This document shows, piece after piece, positions 1 through 9,084 of a DNA stretch of 64,000 nt; positions within the stretch are counted from its first letter, which is position 1; the number at the start of each line of letters is the position of its first letter. Made by a program: the position numbers and the translations under genes. Location of the stretch: NCBI GenBank assembly GCA_963821715.1, contig CAWGET010000010.1:186001-250000 (forward strand). Reading direction: 5' to 3'. The stretch is from CAWGET01 sp963821715. GTDB lineage: Bacteria > Bacteroidota > Ignavibacteria > Ignavibacteriales > Melioribacteraceae. The notes beneath the pieces were generated by a model. It searched no databases. It saw nothing but the letters and a program-made list of their open reading frames with translations, and was not told the origin of the DNA.

Positions 1-251
1 AATATTTTATCCGAAACGTAATCGCTTACGATTTATCGGCGCTGATGGAATACAGTAATTTATCTTTGGAAGAAGCGGCGGATAGTTTAATAAACAGAAA
101 ATTAAAATCTCAAAAAGCTAACGGCGGTTTGATTGCGCTGGATACTCTTGGAAATGTCGCGATGCCGTTTAATACGGGCGGAATGTTCCGCGCTTATATG
201 TTAGACGACGGACTTGCGCGCGTTAAAATTTTTGCGGATGAAGAAGAATAA
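1..251 (+). CDS. Isoaspartyl peptidase / L-asparaginase, C-terminal end (cut by window start)
   Basis: The frame starting at base 3 is open from the window edge, so the start codon lies outside. It reads YFIRNVIAYDLSALMEY and continues into GGLIALDTLGNVAMPFNTGG. That last stretch is the C-terminal signature of plant-type N-terminal-nucleophile asparaginases, which hydrolyse isoaspartyl dipeptides or asparagine after autocleavage. The catalytic Thr lies upstream of the window and cannot be checked. The first in-frame ATG, at 45, is not the real start because homologous sequence continues 5' of it. The TAA shares one base with the next ATG, suggesting co-transcription with the DUF1761 gene. Confidence 0.8.
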   Translation, partial: YFIRNVIAYDLSALMEYSNLSLEEAADSLINRKLKSQKANGGLIALDTLGNVAMPFNTGGMFRAYMLDDGLARVKIFADEEE

Positions 252-661
252 TGCAATCCGTTGATGTAAATTATTTTGCCGTAATTCTTAGCGCAATCGC
301 CGCGATGATTCTCGGCTCGCTCTGGTATTCTCCCGTCATGTTCGGCAAAACGTGGATGAACCTGATCAACAAAACAGAAGATGAATTAAAAACCGCTAAC
401 ACGCCGAAGACTTACGTTGTGGCGTTCATCAGCGAATTGATAATGGCGTTTGTCTTATTTCATATTATGATTTACTCGAACGCGGAATCTTTTTTTGAAG
501 GCGCGCTCGCCGGATTTTGGATGTGGATAGGGTTTGTGGCTACTACTTCCATCATCAACTTTATGTTTGAAGGAAGAAAATTGAAACAATATTTTATTGA
601 TACTTTATATCATCTTGTTTCACTTCTATTGATGGGAATAATTCTTTCTTTTTGGATTTGA
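251..661 (+). CDS. DUF1761-family small membrane protein
   Basis: This 136-residue protein has about four hydrophobic helices (roughly residues 5-27, 54-74, 82-102 and 115-136). The N-terminal pattern of a first helix followed by GSLWYSPVMFGKTWM is characteristic of DUF1761 proteins, whose function is unknown. It sits in the inner membrane by prediction. The ATG overlaps the preceding stop by one base, so it is probably translated from the same message as the asparaginase. No catalytic residues are recognisable. Confidence 0.8.
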   Translation: MQSVDVNYFAVILSAIAAMILGSLWYSPVMFGKTWMNLINKTEDELKTANTPKTYVVAFISELIMAFVLFHIMIYSNAESFFEGALAGFWMWIGFVATTSIINFMFEGRKLKQYFIDTLYHLVSLLLMGIILSFWI

Positions 662-744
662 ACTCGTATTCTTTGCGTACATAGCTCGCCGGATCATTTT
701 ACAAATTAACATCACCTCAGAACGTCGGCTGATGCACTAAAGCG

Positions 745-2439
745 CTAATTGTTAATCGATATATTTTCCTCAATAAAATCAAGCATAAGATTCAGCGCCT
801 TTGGCGAAATAGTTTCTTCTATTTGTCCGTATTCTATCGTCGATCCTGTTTCGGCGGTTTGGAATAAATGATTCAATCCGGGTAATTCTATAACTTTAAA
901 TTTTTCAGTCGGCGCTTCTTTTAAAGCTTTTTCCAATTGCGGAATATTATCTTCCGCAGGAACCTGTAAATCTTTTCCACCGATAATAGCAAGAACGGGG
1001 ATTTTTAATTTCTTTAAAGCCGGACGAGGATCGTATCTTAAAAAATAAACCATCCACGTATTAACCCATCTCTTCGCCTGCGAGCTTATTATTTCGTCAG
1101 TAACGTCTTCACCTTCGGGAGTATCTTTTATCATCTCTTTAATTTCAGCGACTATTTTAGCCCGTATTTCAAGCGTGTCGGTTTCGGAATGAATGATATT
1201 CACTATTTTTCTTTGAAGCTCTCCCGCTTTTGCGATGTCTTCTTCGGAAGCTCCGCCCGCTCTCATCAATAATTTGGATTGCTTAAGAATTATGCTGTCG
1301 CCCGGCAAACCGGGTCCCGCCATTAAAACGAGGAAATCAATTTCATTATTTCTGTTGGCGATCATCGGCGCGATTATTCCTCCTTCGCTGTGCCCGATTA
1401 TTCCGATCGCGCTTGTGTCAACTTCTTTTCTCGATGATAAATATTCAACAGCAGCTTCGGCGTCGTATGAAAAATCCTCCGTAGTTGCGCCCGCAAATTT
1501 TCCTCCCGATTCCGCCGTTCCGCGGTCGTCGTAACGCAAGACTGCAATTCCATTGCGCGTAAGAAAATCCGACAGAACCAAAAACGGTTTATGATTGAAT
1601 ATCTCTTCGTCTCTGTTCTGCGCGCCGGAGCCGGAGACTAAAACAACCGCCGGAAATTTTTCTCCCGTATCCGGATACGTGAAAGTTCCCGCCAGATTAA
1701 TTTCAGCGCTTTCATTCATAAAAGAAACTTCTTCTTCATTATAAGGAAACGGTCTCTCCGGTTCCTGCGGGCGGTTAATAACTTCCTCGTCATAGTTTTC
1801 TTTAAGGTTCAGCGGAAACTCGGAACCGGCCTGCGCCCACGTTCCCGAATAAAACCCGCTATCGGTATTAAACATTCCCGAATAATCTCCGCCGATGGAA
1901 GAAACTTCGAATTTCAAACTTTCGTCATCCAAAATAATTTGCGAAACGGGAATTCCATACGCTCCCTGATCCGGGCTGTCGAAAGTTGCGGAGAGATTTC
2001 CTTTCAAATCCTCAAATACTTTTAATACGAGAGACAGACTTCCCGAACCGGGAAGCTGCAGTTCACCGCTGAATCTTTTTATCATCGCAGGCTCTGATAC
2101 GCCGTCTTCGCGTGTTAAATCTAACTCATAAATTTTCCCCATCTGTTCCCAGGTTCCACTGATGCGTCCGTCTTCAAGCGTTCCTCTGTAAGTTCCCTGT
2201 ATTGACGGAACTTCAATAACTATCGCGGTATCGGCAATCGCGGAAGTTGCGGGAATTTCAAAAACATTTTGATTGGGACTGTTCAATGTCGTTCCGTTTT
2301 CATCGATGCTGAATTCAATTTTTAACTGCGTTGCGCCGAGGGATAGAACGCCGTTCCATTCGCCGTAAAATTCATTTTCTTGGGAAAAAGTCTGAGAAGC
2401 TAAAATAATAACGGTCATAAACAGGAAAATCTTTTTCAT
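745..2439 (-). CDS. Secreted alpha/beta hydrolase with two N-terminal beta repeats
   Basis: The 564-residue protein begins with a signal peptide (residues 1-20, ending TFSQ). Two similar beta-rich modules follow, about residues 24-110 and 120-213, each containing a GTW motif after a 'G..SG' turn. The C-terminal half is an alpha/beta hydrolase of the dienelactone hydrolase or X-Pro peptidase-like type. It contains VSGSGAQNRDE (oxyanion-loop region), YDDRG, the nucleophile elbow GHSEGG, a late Asp in GGKDLQVP and a His in LPGLNHLF. An exported esterase or peptidase role is inferred; the substrate is unknown. It lies downstream of the TonB-domain gene on the same strand but behind a terminator-like hairpin. 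Confidence 0.82.
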   Translation of the reverse strand: MKKIFLFMTVIILASQTFSQENEFYGEWNGVLSLGATQLKIEFSIDENGTTLNSPNQNVFEIPATSAIADTAIVIEVPSIQGTYRGTLEDGRISGTWEQMGKIYELDLTREDGVSEPAMIKRFSGELQLPGSGSLSLVLKVFEDLKGNLSATFDSPDQGAYGIPVSQIILDDESLKFEVSSIGGDYSGMFNTDSGFYSGTWAQAGSEFPLNLKENYDEEVINRPQEPERPFPYNEEEVSFMNESAEINLAGTFTYPDTGEKFPAVVLVSGSGAQNRDEEIFNHKPFLVLSDFLTRNGIAVLRYDDRGTAESGGKFAGATTEDFSYDAEAAVEYLSSRKEVDTSAIGIIGHSEGGIIAPMIANRNNEIDFLVLMAGPGLPGDSIILKQSKLLMRAGGASEEDIAKAGELQRKIVNIIHSETDTLEIRAKIVAEIKEMIKDTPEGEDVTDEIISSQAKRWVNTWMVYFLRYDPRPALKKLKIPVLAIIGGKDLQVPAEDNIPQLEKALKEAPTEKFKVIELPGLNHLFQTAETGSTIEYGQIEETISPKALNLMLDFIEENISINN

Positions 2440-2502
2440 TTTGGCAATGTCTTTAATAATTGGACAAGTAATAATTTACGCAAGTAAAAAATAAAATGGA
2501 AG

Positions 2503-2539
2503 AGGCTGATTAAAAAGTTGTAAACTTTCTAATCAGCCT
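2503..2539 (-). terminator. Terminator-like hairpin after the TonB-domain lipoprotein gene
   Basis: A 10-bp perfect inverted repeat (AGGCTGATTA / TAATCAGCCT) encloses a 17-base loop. On the minus strand it is followed by a T-rich run. It lies between the stop of the TonB-domain gene at 2575 and the hydrolase start at 2439, so it probably ends the sigma/anti-sigma/TonB-domain transcript. Confidence 0.6.
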
Positions 2540-2574
2540 GCTCATTTCTTTTAAAAAATAGACAGCCTCTGTCG

Positions 2575-3267
2575 CTATTTTAATTTGAACAAAATAGGCA
2601 CCGATACCTGCGTCTTCACTTTATGCCCGCGCTGATTCCCCGGAATAAATTTTGTTTCTTTCACAGCGCGCATCGCTTCTTCTTCCAATCCAACGCCCGC
2701 GTTACCGTCCCCTGACCAGAAGGCTCCGTCGGCTAGTCCTTTTATTAACTCTACTTTTGTTACGTCGCCATTTTCATCAATATAAGCTTTTACATAAACT
2801 CGTCCCTCAATTCCGGCGCGCTTAGCTATTTCGGGATAAACTATTTTTTCCTGTATCGCTTTAATTCCTCCAATCGGTTCCGGCATGTGTTCGACGGCAA
2901 CAAAATATTCGCTTTGCGGTTTGGCAAATTGATACTGAGATTTTACCGGCTTGCCGTCTTTCATTGCCGGATTAAATTCCAACTCCTTGATTTTCGCTAC
3001 AAGATCATTCCCGGTTTCGGAAGAGACTTTATCTAAAAATATGATTCTTTTTAGCTCTCCTTCTTCGTCAATGAAAAGTTTAACTTCAGGAGAATTATTC
3101 TGTTTTAATAAATTAAGAATTACATCCAAGTCTTCCTGCTCAAACCTAACTTGCGTATCGACTTCCGACTGCGTAGCATAATCCGGGTCAGATATTTTTA
3201 TAACTTCAACATTTTTCTCGCAGGAGAATAAAATCAACGCGGTTAATAGAATTGCAATCTTTTTCAT
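2575..3267 (-). CDS. Lipoprotein with TonB C-terminal domain
   Basis: A 230-residue protein with a lipobox (LILFSC, Cys about residue 16), so probably lipidated. The C-terminal 110 residues match the TonB C-terminal fold: MPEPIGGIKAIQEKIVYPE, then IEGRVYVKAYIDENGDV and FIPGNQRG. In true TonB this domain contacts outer-membrane receptors. Here the N-terminal transmembrane anchor and proline-rich linker are absent, so it is unlikely to be an energy transducer and more likely a periplasmic accessory. It sits 17 bp downstream of the anti-sigma gene and is probably co-expressed with the ECF sigma factor. Confidence 0.8.
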   Translation of the reverse strand: MKKIAILLTALILFSCEKNVEVIKISDPDYATQSEVDTQVRFEQEDLDVILNLLKQNNSPEVKLFIDEEGELKRIIFLDKVSSETGNDLVAKIKELEFNPAMKDGKPVKSQYQFAKPQSEYFVAVEHMPEPIGGIKAIQEKIVYPEIAKRAGIEGRVYVKAYIDENGDVTKVELIKGLADGAFWSGDGNAGVGLEEEAMRAVKETKFIPGNQRGHKVKTQVSVPILFKLK

Positions 3268-3284
3268 TTTAATACCTCTTATGT

Positions 3285-3740
3285 TTAGATTTTTTTTCCT
3301 TCAATTATTATCAGATCCGGAGTCTCACCTTCAACTTCTACAACCGGCAGCGTGTTTAACAAAGCATCTATCACTTTTTGCTGCCGGTCAACTTTTTCCA
3401 CAGTGGAATTTAATCTCGATTTGTACTCAATTGTTTCGGAATAAAAGAGAAACGAAGTAAGAGCAAAAACTATCATCAAAACCGCAAATGAAAATTGGAG
3501 CAGATTTTTTTTAGAAAAGTAAAAACTTTCTTTTAGATGAATTACATTTGTCAGAATCTTTTCGTCCAGCGTCTCCGGAAATTCTTCGCGCGGCAATTCG
3601 GTTTTCAGGAGCTGCATTTTTTTGAAATATTCCAACGCCTCGTCATCTTGGGATAGTTGGGCTAAGAGAAACATCTCGGAATTTGTATCAAGTTCTTCGT
3701 CAAAATATTTGTTTATTAGTTCTTCATGGTTTTCTTTCAT
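3285..3740 (-). CDS. Putative anti-sigma factor (single transmembrane helix, no zinc motif)
   Basis: A 151-residue protein with a cytoplasmic N-terminal helical region (about 1-80), one transmembrane helix (about 83-102) and a periplasmic coiled segment. This is the topology of ECF anti-sigma factors. The ATG overlaps the stop of the sigma gene by four bases, the usual arrangement for a sigma/anti-sigma pair. The canonical H-x3-C-x2-C zinc-binding motif is missing and the protein has no cysteine. The assignment therefore rests on context, topology and size rather than sequence signature. Confidence 0.65.
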   Translation of the reverse strand: MKENHEELINKYFDEELDTNSEMFLLAQLSQDDEALEYFKKMQLLKTELPREEFPETLDEKILTNVIHLKESFYFSKKNLLQFSFAVLMIVFALTSFLFYSETIEYKSRLNSTVEKVDRQQKVIDALLNTLPVVEVEGETPDLIIIEGKKI

Positions 3741-4276
3741 TTTATCCGCTCGTCTTTAAAATTCATTTGTGATGATAATTCTTTTATCAGCTTCTGCCTT
3801 ACCATGTATAACCGGCTTTTAATTTTCTCTTCTTCAATATTCATAACTTTCGAAATTTCTTTATAGCTTAAGCCGCCGTATTCTTTAAGAAGAAAAACTT
3901 CCTTTTGCTCTTCCGGCATTTCATCCAAATAAGAAATTATTATTTCTCTCAATTCTCTGTTTTCAACAATATTTACGGGGCTTTCGGCATCCGCGGTTTC
4001 TAAATCATCCGGATTTACTGCTTTATTTAAATCGCGATTATATTTCTTTTGCCGGAATGAAGAATAAATTTCATTCCGCGCCGTTGTAAAAAGCCAAAAC
4101 TGGGCTTTCTCTTTTTCACGAAGTCGAGAAATATTTTCATAAAATTTTATAAACACATTCTGAACTATATCCTCAGTTGTGTGAAGGTTGTTCGTCATCC
4201 GCAAGGCGTAGTTGAATATCCTCGTTTTATAACGATTATATAAAAGAGTAAATTCTATTACCTTCCGAGAGTTCAA
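3737..4276 (-). CDS. ECF-type RNA polymerase sigma-70 factor
   Basis: A 179-residue protein with region 2 (YNRYKTRIFNYALRM through IVQNVFIKFYENI and QFWLFTTARN) and region 4 (LDEMPEEQKEVFLLKEYGG, then YKEISKVMNIEEEKIKSRL). This is the complete ECF sigma architecture. The only available in-frame start near the domain is TTG at 4276, with a weak GGAA about 11 bases upstream, and no ATG exists upstream before a stop; the true N-terminus is uncertain. It is followed by a putative membrane anti-sigma factor, so activity is probably controlled by an envelope signal. Confidence 0.88.
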   Translation of the reverse strand: MNSRKVIEFTLLYNRYKTRIFNYALRMTNNLHTTEDIVQNVFIKFYENISRLREKEKAQFWLFTTARNEIYSSFRQKKYNRDLNKAVNPDDLETADAESPVNIVENRELREIIISYLDEMPEEQKEVFLLKEYGGLSYKEISKVMNIEEEKIKSRLYMVRQKLIKELSSQMNFKDERIK

Positions 4277-4380
4277 TGATATATTCCGGCTCTTTTTAGA
4301 ATAGATGCTTTAAAATAAAAAATGTTGGAATGATAAATTGTTTTTTTGAGATTAAATATCGGACGTCGTTTTGGTTTTTT

Positions 4381-4564
4381 CAACGTAGAGACGGAATATA
4401 TCCCGTCTCAAAAACAGAAGCAGTTTAAATTTCTGATTCTTAGCGTCCTTTGCGGCTTCTTTGTGCTCTTCGTGGTTAGGCTTTAAGACAAGAATTGCAA
4501 GAATTTTCTCTAATTATTTCCCTTTCAATGGTGCAAAAGCAGACGCTATATATGCGTCTCTACG
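4381..4564. repeat. Intergenic dispersed repeat, copy A (184 bp, terminal inverted repeats)
   Basis: Starts with CAACGTAGAGACGG and ends with GCGTCTCTACG, so CGTAGAGACG/CGTCTCTACG form terminal inverted repeats. Each end also carries a local hairpin centred on ATATAT. The interior matches copy B at 5854-6023, including AGCGTCCTTTGCG and CTTCGTGGTTA. The interior read on the minus strand resembles a quasi-periodic CACGAAG/CACAAAG type of filler seen in many bacterial genomes (my recollection, not checked). It occupies most of the 308-bp gap between the sigma gene and ispH; I see nothing else there. Confidence 0.75.
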
Positions 4565-4584
4565 ATAATTTTAACTCGCGTTAA

Positions 4585-5811
4585 TTAAGTCCAGGAAAAT
4601 TTATTCAACGCGTGCTCTGTTTCTTTTCTGTTTGGAAAGAATGCGAGAATTTTATTCAAAACCTGATCCACAATGGCATCCGGACAGGAAGCGCCGCTGG
4701 TTAAAACTATTTTTACATTTTCCTTTTCGGGAATAAAATTTTTAGAAAACTTTTCTTCTTTTTGATGAATATCAAAATGCTCAATATTTGTTGCCGAAAT
4801 GATTTTATCGGACGATGAAATAAAGTAAGTCGGAAATTTTTCTTCAAGAAGTTCTACAATGTGCGAAGTGTTGGAGCTGTTATATCCGCCGACTACAATC
4901 GCCAGGTCGGCTTCTTTTTCCATTAAGCCGTAAGTCGCCTGCTGGTTATCATTGGTGGCGTAACACAATGTGTCGCGGGTATCGGCAAAATGATCTTTAA
5001 AATTTTCCTCGCCGTATTTTTTTGTTATTGCCGATTTTAATTCATCTGCGATTTCCTGAGTTTCAGAAGCAAGCATGGTTGTTTGATTAACAACGCCGAT
5101 TCTTTGCAGATCTTTCTCTGCATCAAATCCTTCCGAATATTTCCCCGCAAAAATTTTATAGAATTCAGGAACCGGTATTTCCCCTAAAATGATCCGCGAT
5201 AAAATTTTTGTCTCCTCAAGATTCCGCACAATTACCGATGGCGAGTTTTGATTACTGTGTGAAAAAGTAGCCCGCGTTTCTTCGTGTTTGTATTTTCCGT
5301 GGATGATAATAGAAAATTCTTTACGGCCCAGAACCGCGGCGCGGTTCCAGACTTTTTCTACAAACGGACAGGTCGTGTTGTATTTTTTTGTGTCGATTCC
5401 TTTCTCATTCAGCATCTTTTCAATTTCCAATGTCGTTCCGAACGCGGGAATAATCACAATATCATCGCTAGTAATTTCATCCCAATCGTTCAATTGATTT
5501 CCCTCTGTATCCAGGATGAAATTTATTCCTCTATCTATCAAATCTTGATTTACTGCCGGATTATGGATCATCTCGCTGAGAAGATAAATGCGCTTGCCCG
5601 GATTTTCATCCACAATTTTGTAAGCTATCTCAATAGCGTTTTCTACTCCGTAACAAAACCCGAAATGCCGCGCGATGTAGAATTTAACCGAACCGAAATC
5701 AAGTTCGCTCGGAGAATAATCTTTTTTTCGCGGATCTTCATCCCGCCTCAGTTCTTTTATCTTACTGATTATCGAACTTTTATAATGTGTCGGTATATCA
5801 AATTTTTTCAT
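4585..5811 (-). CDS. ispH: 4-hydroxy-3-methylbut-2-enyl diphosphate reductase
   Basis: A 408-residue protein with the IspH/LytB signatures. The three iron-sulfur cysteines are in FGFCYGVENA (about residue 53), NTTCPFVEKVW and TSGASCPDA. It also has the HG and SH substrate contacts (IIIHGKYKHEET, ATFSHS) and VVNQTTMLASET. It catalyses the last step of the MEP isoprenoid pathway in the cytosol, giving IPP and DMAPP. The length is at the upper end of the family because of N-terminal and internal insertions common in Bacteroidota relatives. It is transcribed alone, with a copy of the same repeat on each side. Confidence 0.96.
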   Translation of the reverse strand: MKKFDIPTHYKSSIISKIKELRRDEDPRKKDYSPSELDFGSVKFYIARHFGFCYGVENAIEIAYKIVDENPGKRIYLLSEMIHNPAVNQDLIDRGINFILDTEGNQLNDWDEITSDDIVIIPAFGTTLEIEKMLNEKGIDTKKYNTTCPFVEKVWNRAAVLGRKEFSIIIHGKYKHEETRATFSHSNQNSPSVIVRNLEETKILSRIILGEIPVPEFYKIFAGKYSEGFDAEKDLQRIGVVNQTTMLASETQEIADELKSAITKKYGEENFKDHFADTRDTLCYATNDNQQATYGLMEKEADLAIVVGGYNSSNTSHIVELLEEKFPTYFISSSDKIISATNIEHFDIHQKEEKFSKNFIPEKENVKIVLTSGASCPDAIVDQVLNKILAFFPNRKETEHALNKFSWT

Positions 5812-5853
5812 ATTGTAAATTTAACAAAAATAAAACATAATGTCTTTTATTTG

Positions 5854-6023
5854 CAACGTAGAAACGGGATATATCCTGTCTCAAAAACCGCGACAGTTGA
5901 ATTTCTATATTCTCCAGCGTCCTTTGCGCCTTCTTCGTATCCTTCGTGGTTAAGACTTTTAGACACGAATTATTTCCTCATTTTTAATGGCGCAAATGCA
6001 GACGCCATATATGGCGTCTCTAC
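5854..6023. repeat. Intergenic dispersed repeat, copy B (170 bp)
   Basis: The same element as at 4381-4564 in the same orientation. It begins CAACGTAGAAACGG and ends GCCATATATGGCGTCTCTAC, with AGCGTCCTTTGCG and TTCGTGGTTA in the middle. The right end supplies the TAG stop codon (6020-6022) of the minus-strand lipoprotein gene. It lies 42 bp upstream of ispH. The strong end hairpins could act as a terminator for the upstream gene. Confidence 0.75.
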
Positions 6024-6871
6024 TTAAACTTCACTTCTAATTCCTGGTTAAACTCAAACTTAAATCCTTCAATATCGCCGAACATTTCTTTCGCTTCTTC
6101 TATTGTTTTCGGCTCTTTATTCTCCATCTGCTTAAACTTTTCCGGATTATCCATCAATTTTCCAAAATCCATTTCCAGCAAAGTTATTTCCGATCCCTCA
6201 ACATTTGTCGCATTCGTTTCTACAATTTCGCCGTTAAAATTCAGGCTCATTTTAACCCGCATATCTTTCATCATTTCTTTTGCCTGTTCGGTCATCGCTT
6301 CGTTTTCTTCACTTTCGTCGTCCCATTCTTCCTCGTCTTGCCATTCATCGTCTTCGTAATCTTCTTCCCCGTCTTCATCGTTCATATCCGGTTCCGGCAT
6401 CATTATTTTTAATACGGAAGGATTGCCTTCATTAAAAGAAAATCTTATCGGCTCATCTTCTTCACCAAAATCCTCTTCATCGTCTTCAGCCATTTGACCG
6501 GAAGGCATTTTATCCGTAGGATTCGCGTCCAGTTTTATTTTGTTAATATCTTCAAATTTGAAAACAGCTTTATATCCTTCCATTCTATCCCTACTCACTG
6601 TTTCCGAATTCAGCAGGGTAACGCCTTCGCCGTATTCAAGCGCTTCGTCCATCAACTCTTGCTTATCGTAAAGGGAGAAGGGTTCGTCCTCTTCTTCACC
6701 TGACATAGCTGCGAATTGTTTCATCATATCAATCATTTCTCCACTCATCATAACAGTTTCTTCAATTGTGCCGGAACCATCCGGGTTAATATTTACTTTC
6801 GTTTGGACTTCTAAACATCCACTTAAAAAAATTAAAGACAAGGCAACAAATAGTATGTAGATCTTTTTCAT
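6020..6871 (-). CDS. Acidic lipoprotein with LppM-like N-terminal domain
   Basis: A 283-residue protein with a clear lipobox (LIFLSGC, Cys about residue 19). It is followed by LEVQTKVNINPDGSGTIEE, a pattern seen in LppM/DUF3153-like lipoproteins. Residues about 128-192 form a very acidic, low-complexity insert (runs of D, E and W), then a beta-rich C-terminus. The function is unknown; a periplasmic-side or surface lipoprotein is inferred. The stop codon falls inside the adjacent repeat, so the original C-terminus may have been altered by the insertion. The next gene upstream (minus strand) ends 2 bp before its start. Confidence 0.6.
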   Translation of the reverse strand: MKKIYILFVALSLIFLSGCLEVQTKVNINPDGSGTIEETVMMSGEMIDMMKQFAAMSGEEEDEPFSLYDKQELMDEALEYGEGVTLLNSETVSRDRMEGYKAVFKFEDINKIKLDANPTDKMPSGQMAEDDEEDFGEEDEPIRFSFNEGNPSVLKIMMPEPDMNDEDGEEDYEDDEWQDEEEWDDESEENEAMTEQAKEMMKDMRVKMSLNFNGEIVETNATNVEGSEITLLEMDFGKLMDNPEKFKQMENKEPKTIEEAKEMFGDIEGFKFEFNQELEVKFK

Positions 6872-6873
6872 TG

Positions 6874-7816
6874 TTATTCTCCAGAATTGTGTTTGTTTAT
6901 GATTTTGGAAATTTTCGGTTTCATTCCTTCAACGCCCTGTAGTCCGCCTGTATGGAGCGCGAGTATTTTATTGAAGCCCGGTTTTCCCGTCTTTATTAGT
7001 TCATTAATTCCAAACAACATTTTGCCGGTGTAAATCGGGTCCAGTTTTATTCCGTTCAGGTCTTCAAATTTATTTATAAAATTGATCAATTCGTAATTTA
7101 GCTTAGCATATCCGCCGAAATGATAATCGAGATTTAGGTTCCAGTTGGAGTAAGTTTTCCCATTGAAAGAGAGAATCAAATGTTTAATTGTCTGTAAGAG
7201 AAAATCGCCTCCTTTTAAAACGGAGAATCCGAGAAAGTTTTTGCTCCCAGCAAGTCCTGCTATAATTCCCGCCGAAGTTCCTCCTGTTCCGACCGGCGCG
7301 CAGATATAATCATAATCATTTTCGAGACCATTGATAATTTCTGATGTTCCTTTCACCGCAAGCCGGTTTGTTCCACCTTCGGGGATGATATAAACTTCCC
7401 CGAAATGATTTTTTAAATGATCGAGAAAAATATTTTCCATTTTTTTCCGGTATAAACTTCTGCGCAGATAAAAAAGTCGCATTCCGTTTTCACGAGCGAA
7501 GGACAGAGTGGGATTTAAAGGCAGATGTTCTTCACCCCGGATAATTCCGATTGTTTTGAATCCGAAGATTTTTCCCGCTGCGGCAGTTGCGTGGATATGG
7601 TTGGAGTAAGCGCCGCCGAATGTAAGTAATGTATCGTAACCATTTTCTTCGGCGTATTTCAGATTGTATTTCAGCTTGAACCATTTGTTGCCTGAAATTT
7701 CCGGATGAACCTGATCCAGCCGCTTGATAGATAATTTTACTGTCAACTCCCGGAAGAATAATTTTTTGCTCGACAGCTTTATCTTCTCTTATTTGATTAT
7801 CCGCGATCTCGATCAT
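6874..7816 (-). CDS. PLP-dependent D-cysteine desulfhydrase / ACC deaminase family enzyme, frame broken
   Basis: Two minus-strand frames together give one COG2515-type protein. The upstream frame from ATG at 7816 encodes about 24 N-terminal residues (MIEIADNQIREDK...). The downstream frame carries the rest, including HPEISGNKWFKLKYN with the PLP lysine in GNKW, TFGGAYSNH and GTGGTSAG. Moving between them needs removal of one base near 7745 (GGGAGTTGACAG). The family acts on D-cysteine or 1-aminocyclopropane-1-carboxylate; the substrate here is unknown. The downstream frame has only a TTG at 7746 as start, which would truncate the N-terminus. Confidence 0.78.
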
Positions 7817-7878
7817 TCGGTTTTTGTATTTATACTTTGCATAATTCCCATTTATTTTAAAACGAATTTTGGGATTAT

Positions 7879-8947
7879 CTACCGGTAAGCCGCTTTTTCA
7901 ATATCGCCGATTGATTTAATAGGTTCAGGCGGTGAAAGGTAATTATCTAAAAACTTATAGATTTTCACGCGTATTTCTTTGGCTTTTTTGGTATCCATTC
8001 TGTCGAACGAATGTCCACCCGGAATATCTTTATAGATTTCATATTCAAATTTCTTATCCGCAGCTTTTAATGATTTTATCAGATGCTCAACTTCCAAAAC
8101 GTTCACATCTGCGTCGTTTGTAGTTTGTATGAATGAGCAGCGGCGTCTGTAATTTATGTGCGTTCCAGGCCGGCGAACGCCGTTTGTATTCTTCCACATT
8201 CGCTTCCGCGGATTGTCCGATGTGATAATCCGCTTCATAAAGATCCCGATAGCTTTGATCTTTATATCCCATTCTCGCTATCAAATCACTCACCGGAACT
8301 CCCGCAAAAGCAACTTTATAATTTTCGGGATGCTCAAAAACATTCATCAGCGCAATCAATCCGCCGTGGCTCCAGCCGATTATCCCAACACGGTTATTAT
8401 CGACGAAGGAGTAATTCTCCAGCATATAATCGCGGCCGGCGTTTACATCCTCTATTTCTAGTCCGCCGTAATCAATTTTTTCGTAATGCGATTTCCCATA
8501 GCCGGTACTTCCACGGTATTCAGCGGCTATGACAATATATTTTTGAGCAAGCAATTCTTTTACAATGTGGGTGTAGTAAGTGGAAAAATTACTGTGGACT
8601 CCTCCGTGCGGAAAAACAATCAGCGGATATTTTTTATTGAAATCAATTCCTTTCGGTATGAAAATGTATGACCAAAATTTTACCGGATTTCCGGCGCCTT
8701 GTCCCGTCGGATTTTCTTCCTTCCATTTTGGAGGTCCGTACATATAAACTTTATCGATGAATGCGTAATCGCCAACTCTTTGAAACCAGATCAGATCATC
8801 GATCGATTTTTCTATAACATCTAAACGATGATCCAGGTTTTCATTGTTCTTTGCAAGCGATTCTAATTTTTTTGTGATTATTGAAGTATCCTGAGCTGAG
8901 ACGAATAAAGGGATTAATAATAAAGCGGTAAAAAGCATTTTCTTCAT
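7879..8947 (-). CDS. Secreted S9-type prolyl oligopeptidase-like hydrolase, frame broken
   Basis: I place the start at ATG 8947 (MKKMLFTALLLIPLFVSAQ, a signal peptide) rather than 10 codons upstream. The upstream frame carries the alpha/beta hydrolase core with VFPHGGVHSN and the nucleophile GWSHGG. The catalytic Asp (TNDADVNV) and His (GGHSF) lie in another frame, starting about 8124. Removing one A from CAAAC (8124-8126 on plus) joins LLIHT to TNDADVNV. The catalytic triad therefore spans the break and neither fragment alone could be active. The family cleaves short peptides after proline or similar residues. Confidence 0.8.
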
Positions 8948-9084
8948 ATTGAAATTTCCGGAAAATTTGAAATCCACAACCGAATATAAGAATAATTTTG
9001 AAAAGTTTGGAGGACAAGAGCTATCCTTATATCGGAAGGTATAGCAGCAACAAACACCTTTTTGAAATAAATCTTGTCCTTTTA

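Noticed and set aside
5284..6027. 247-residue plus-strand frame opposite ispH
   Set aside because: It is antisense to the well-supported ispH and runs through the repeat; its composition has no family features.
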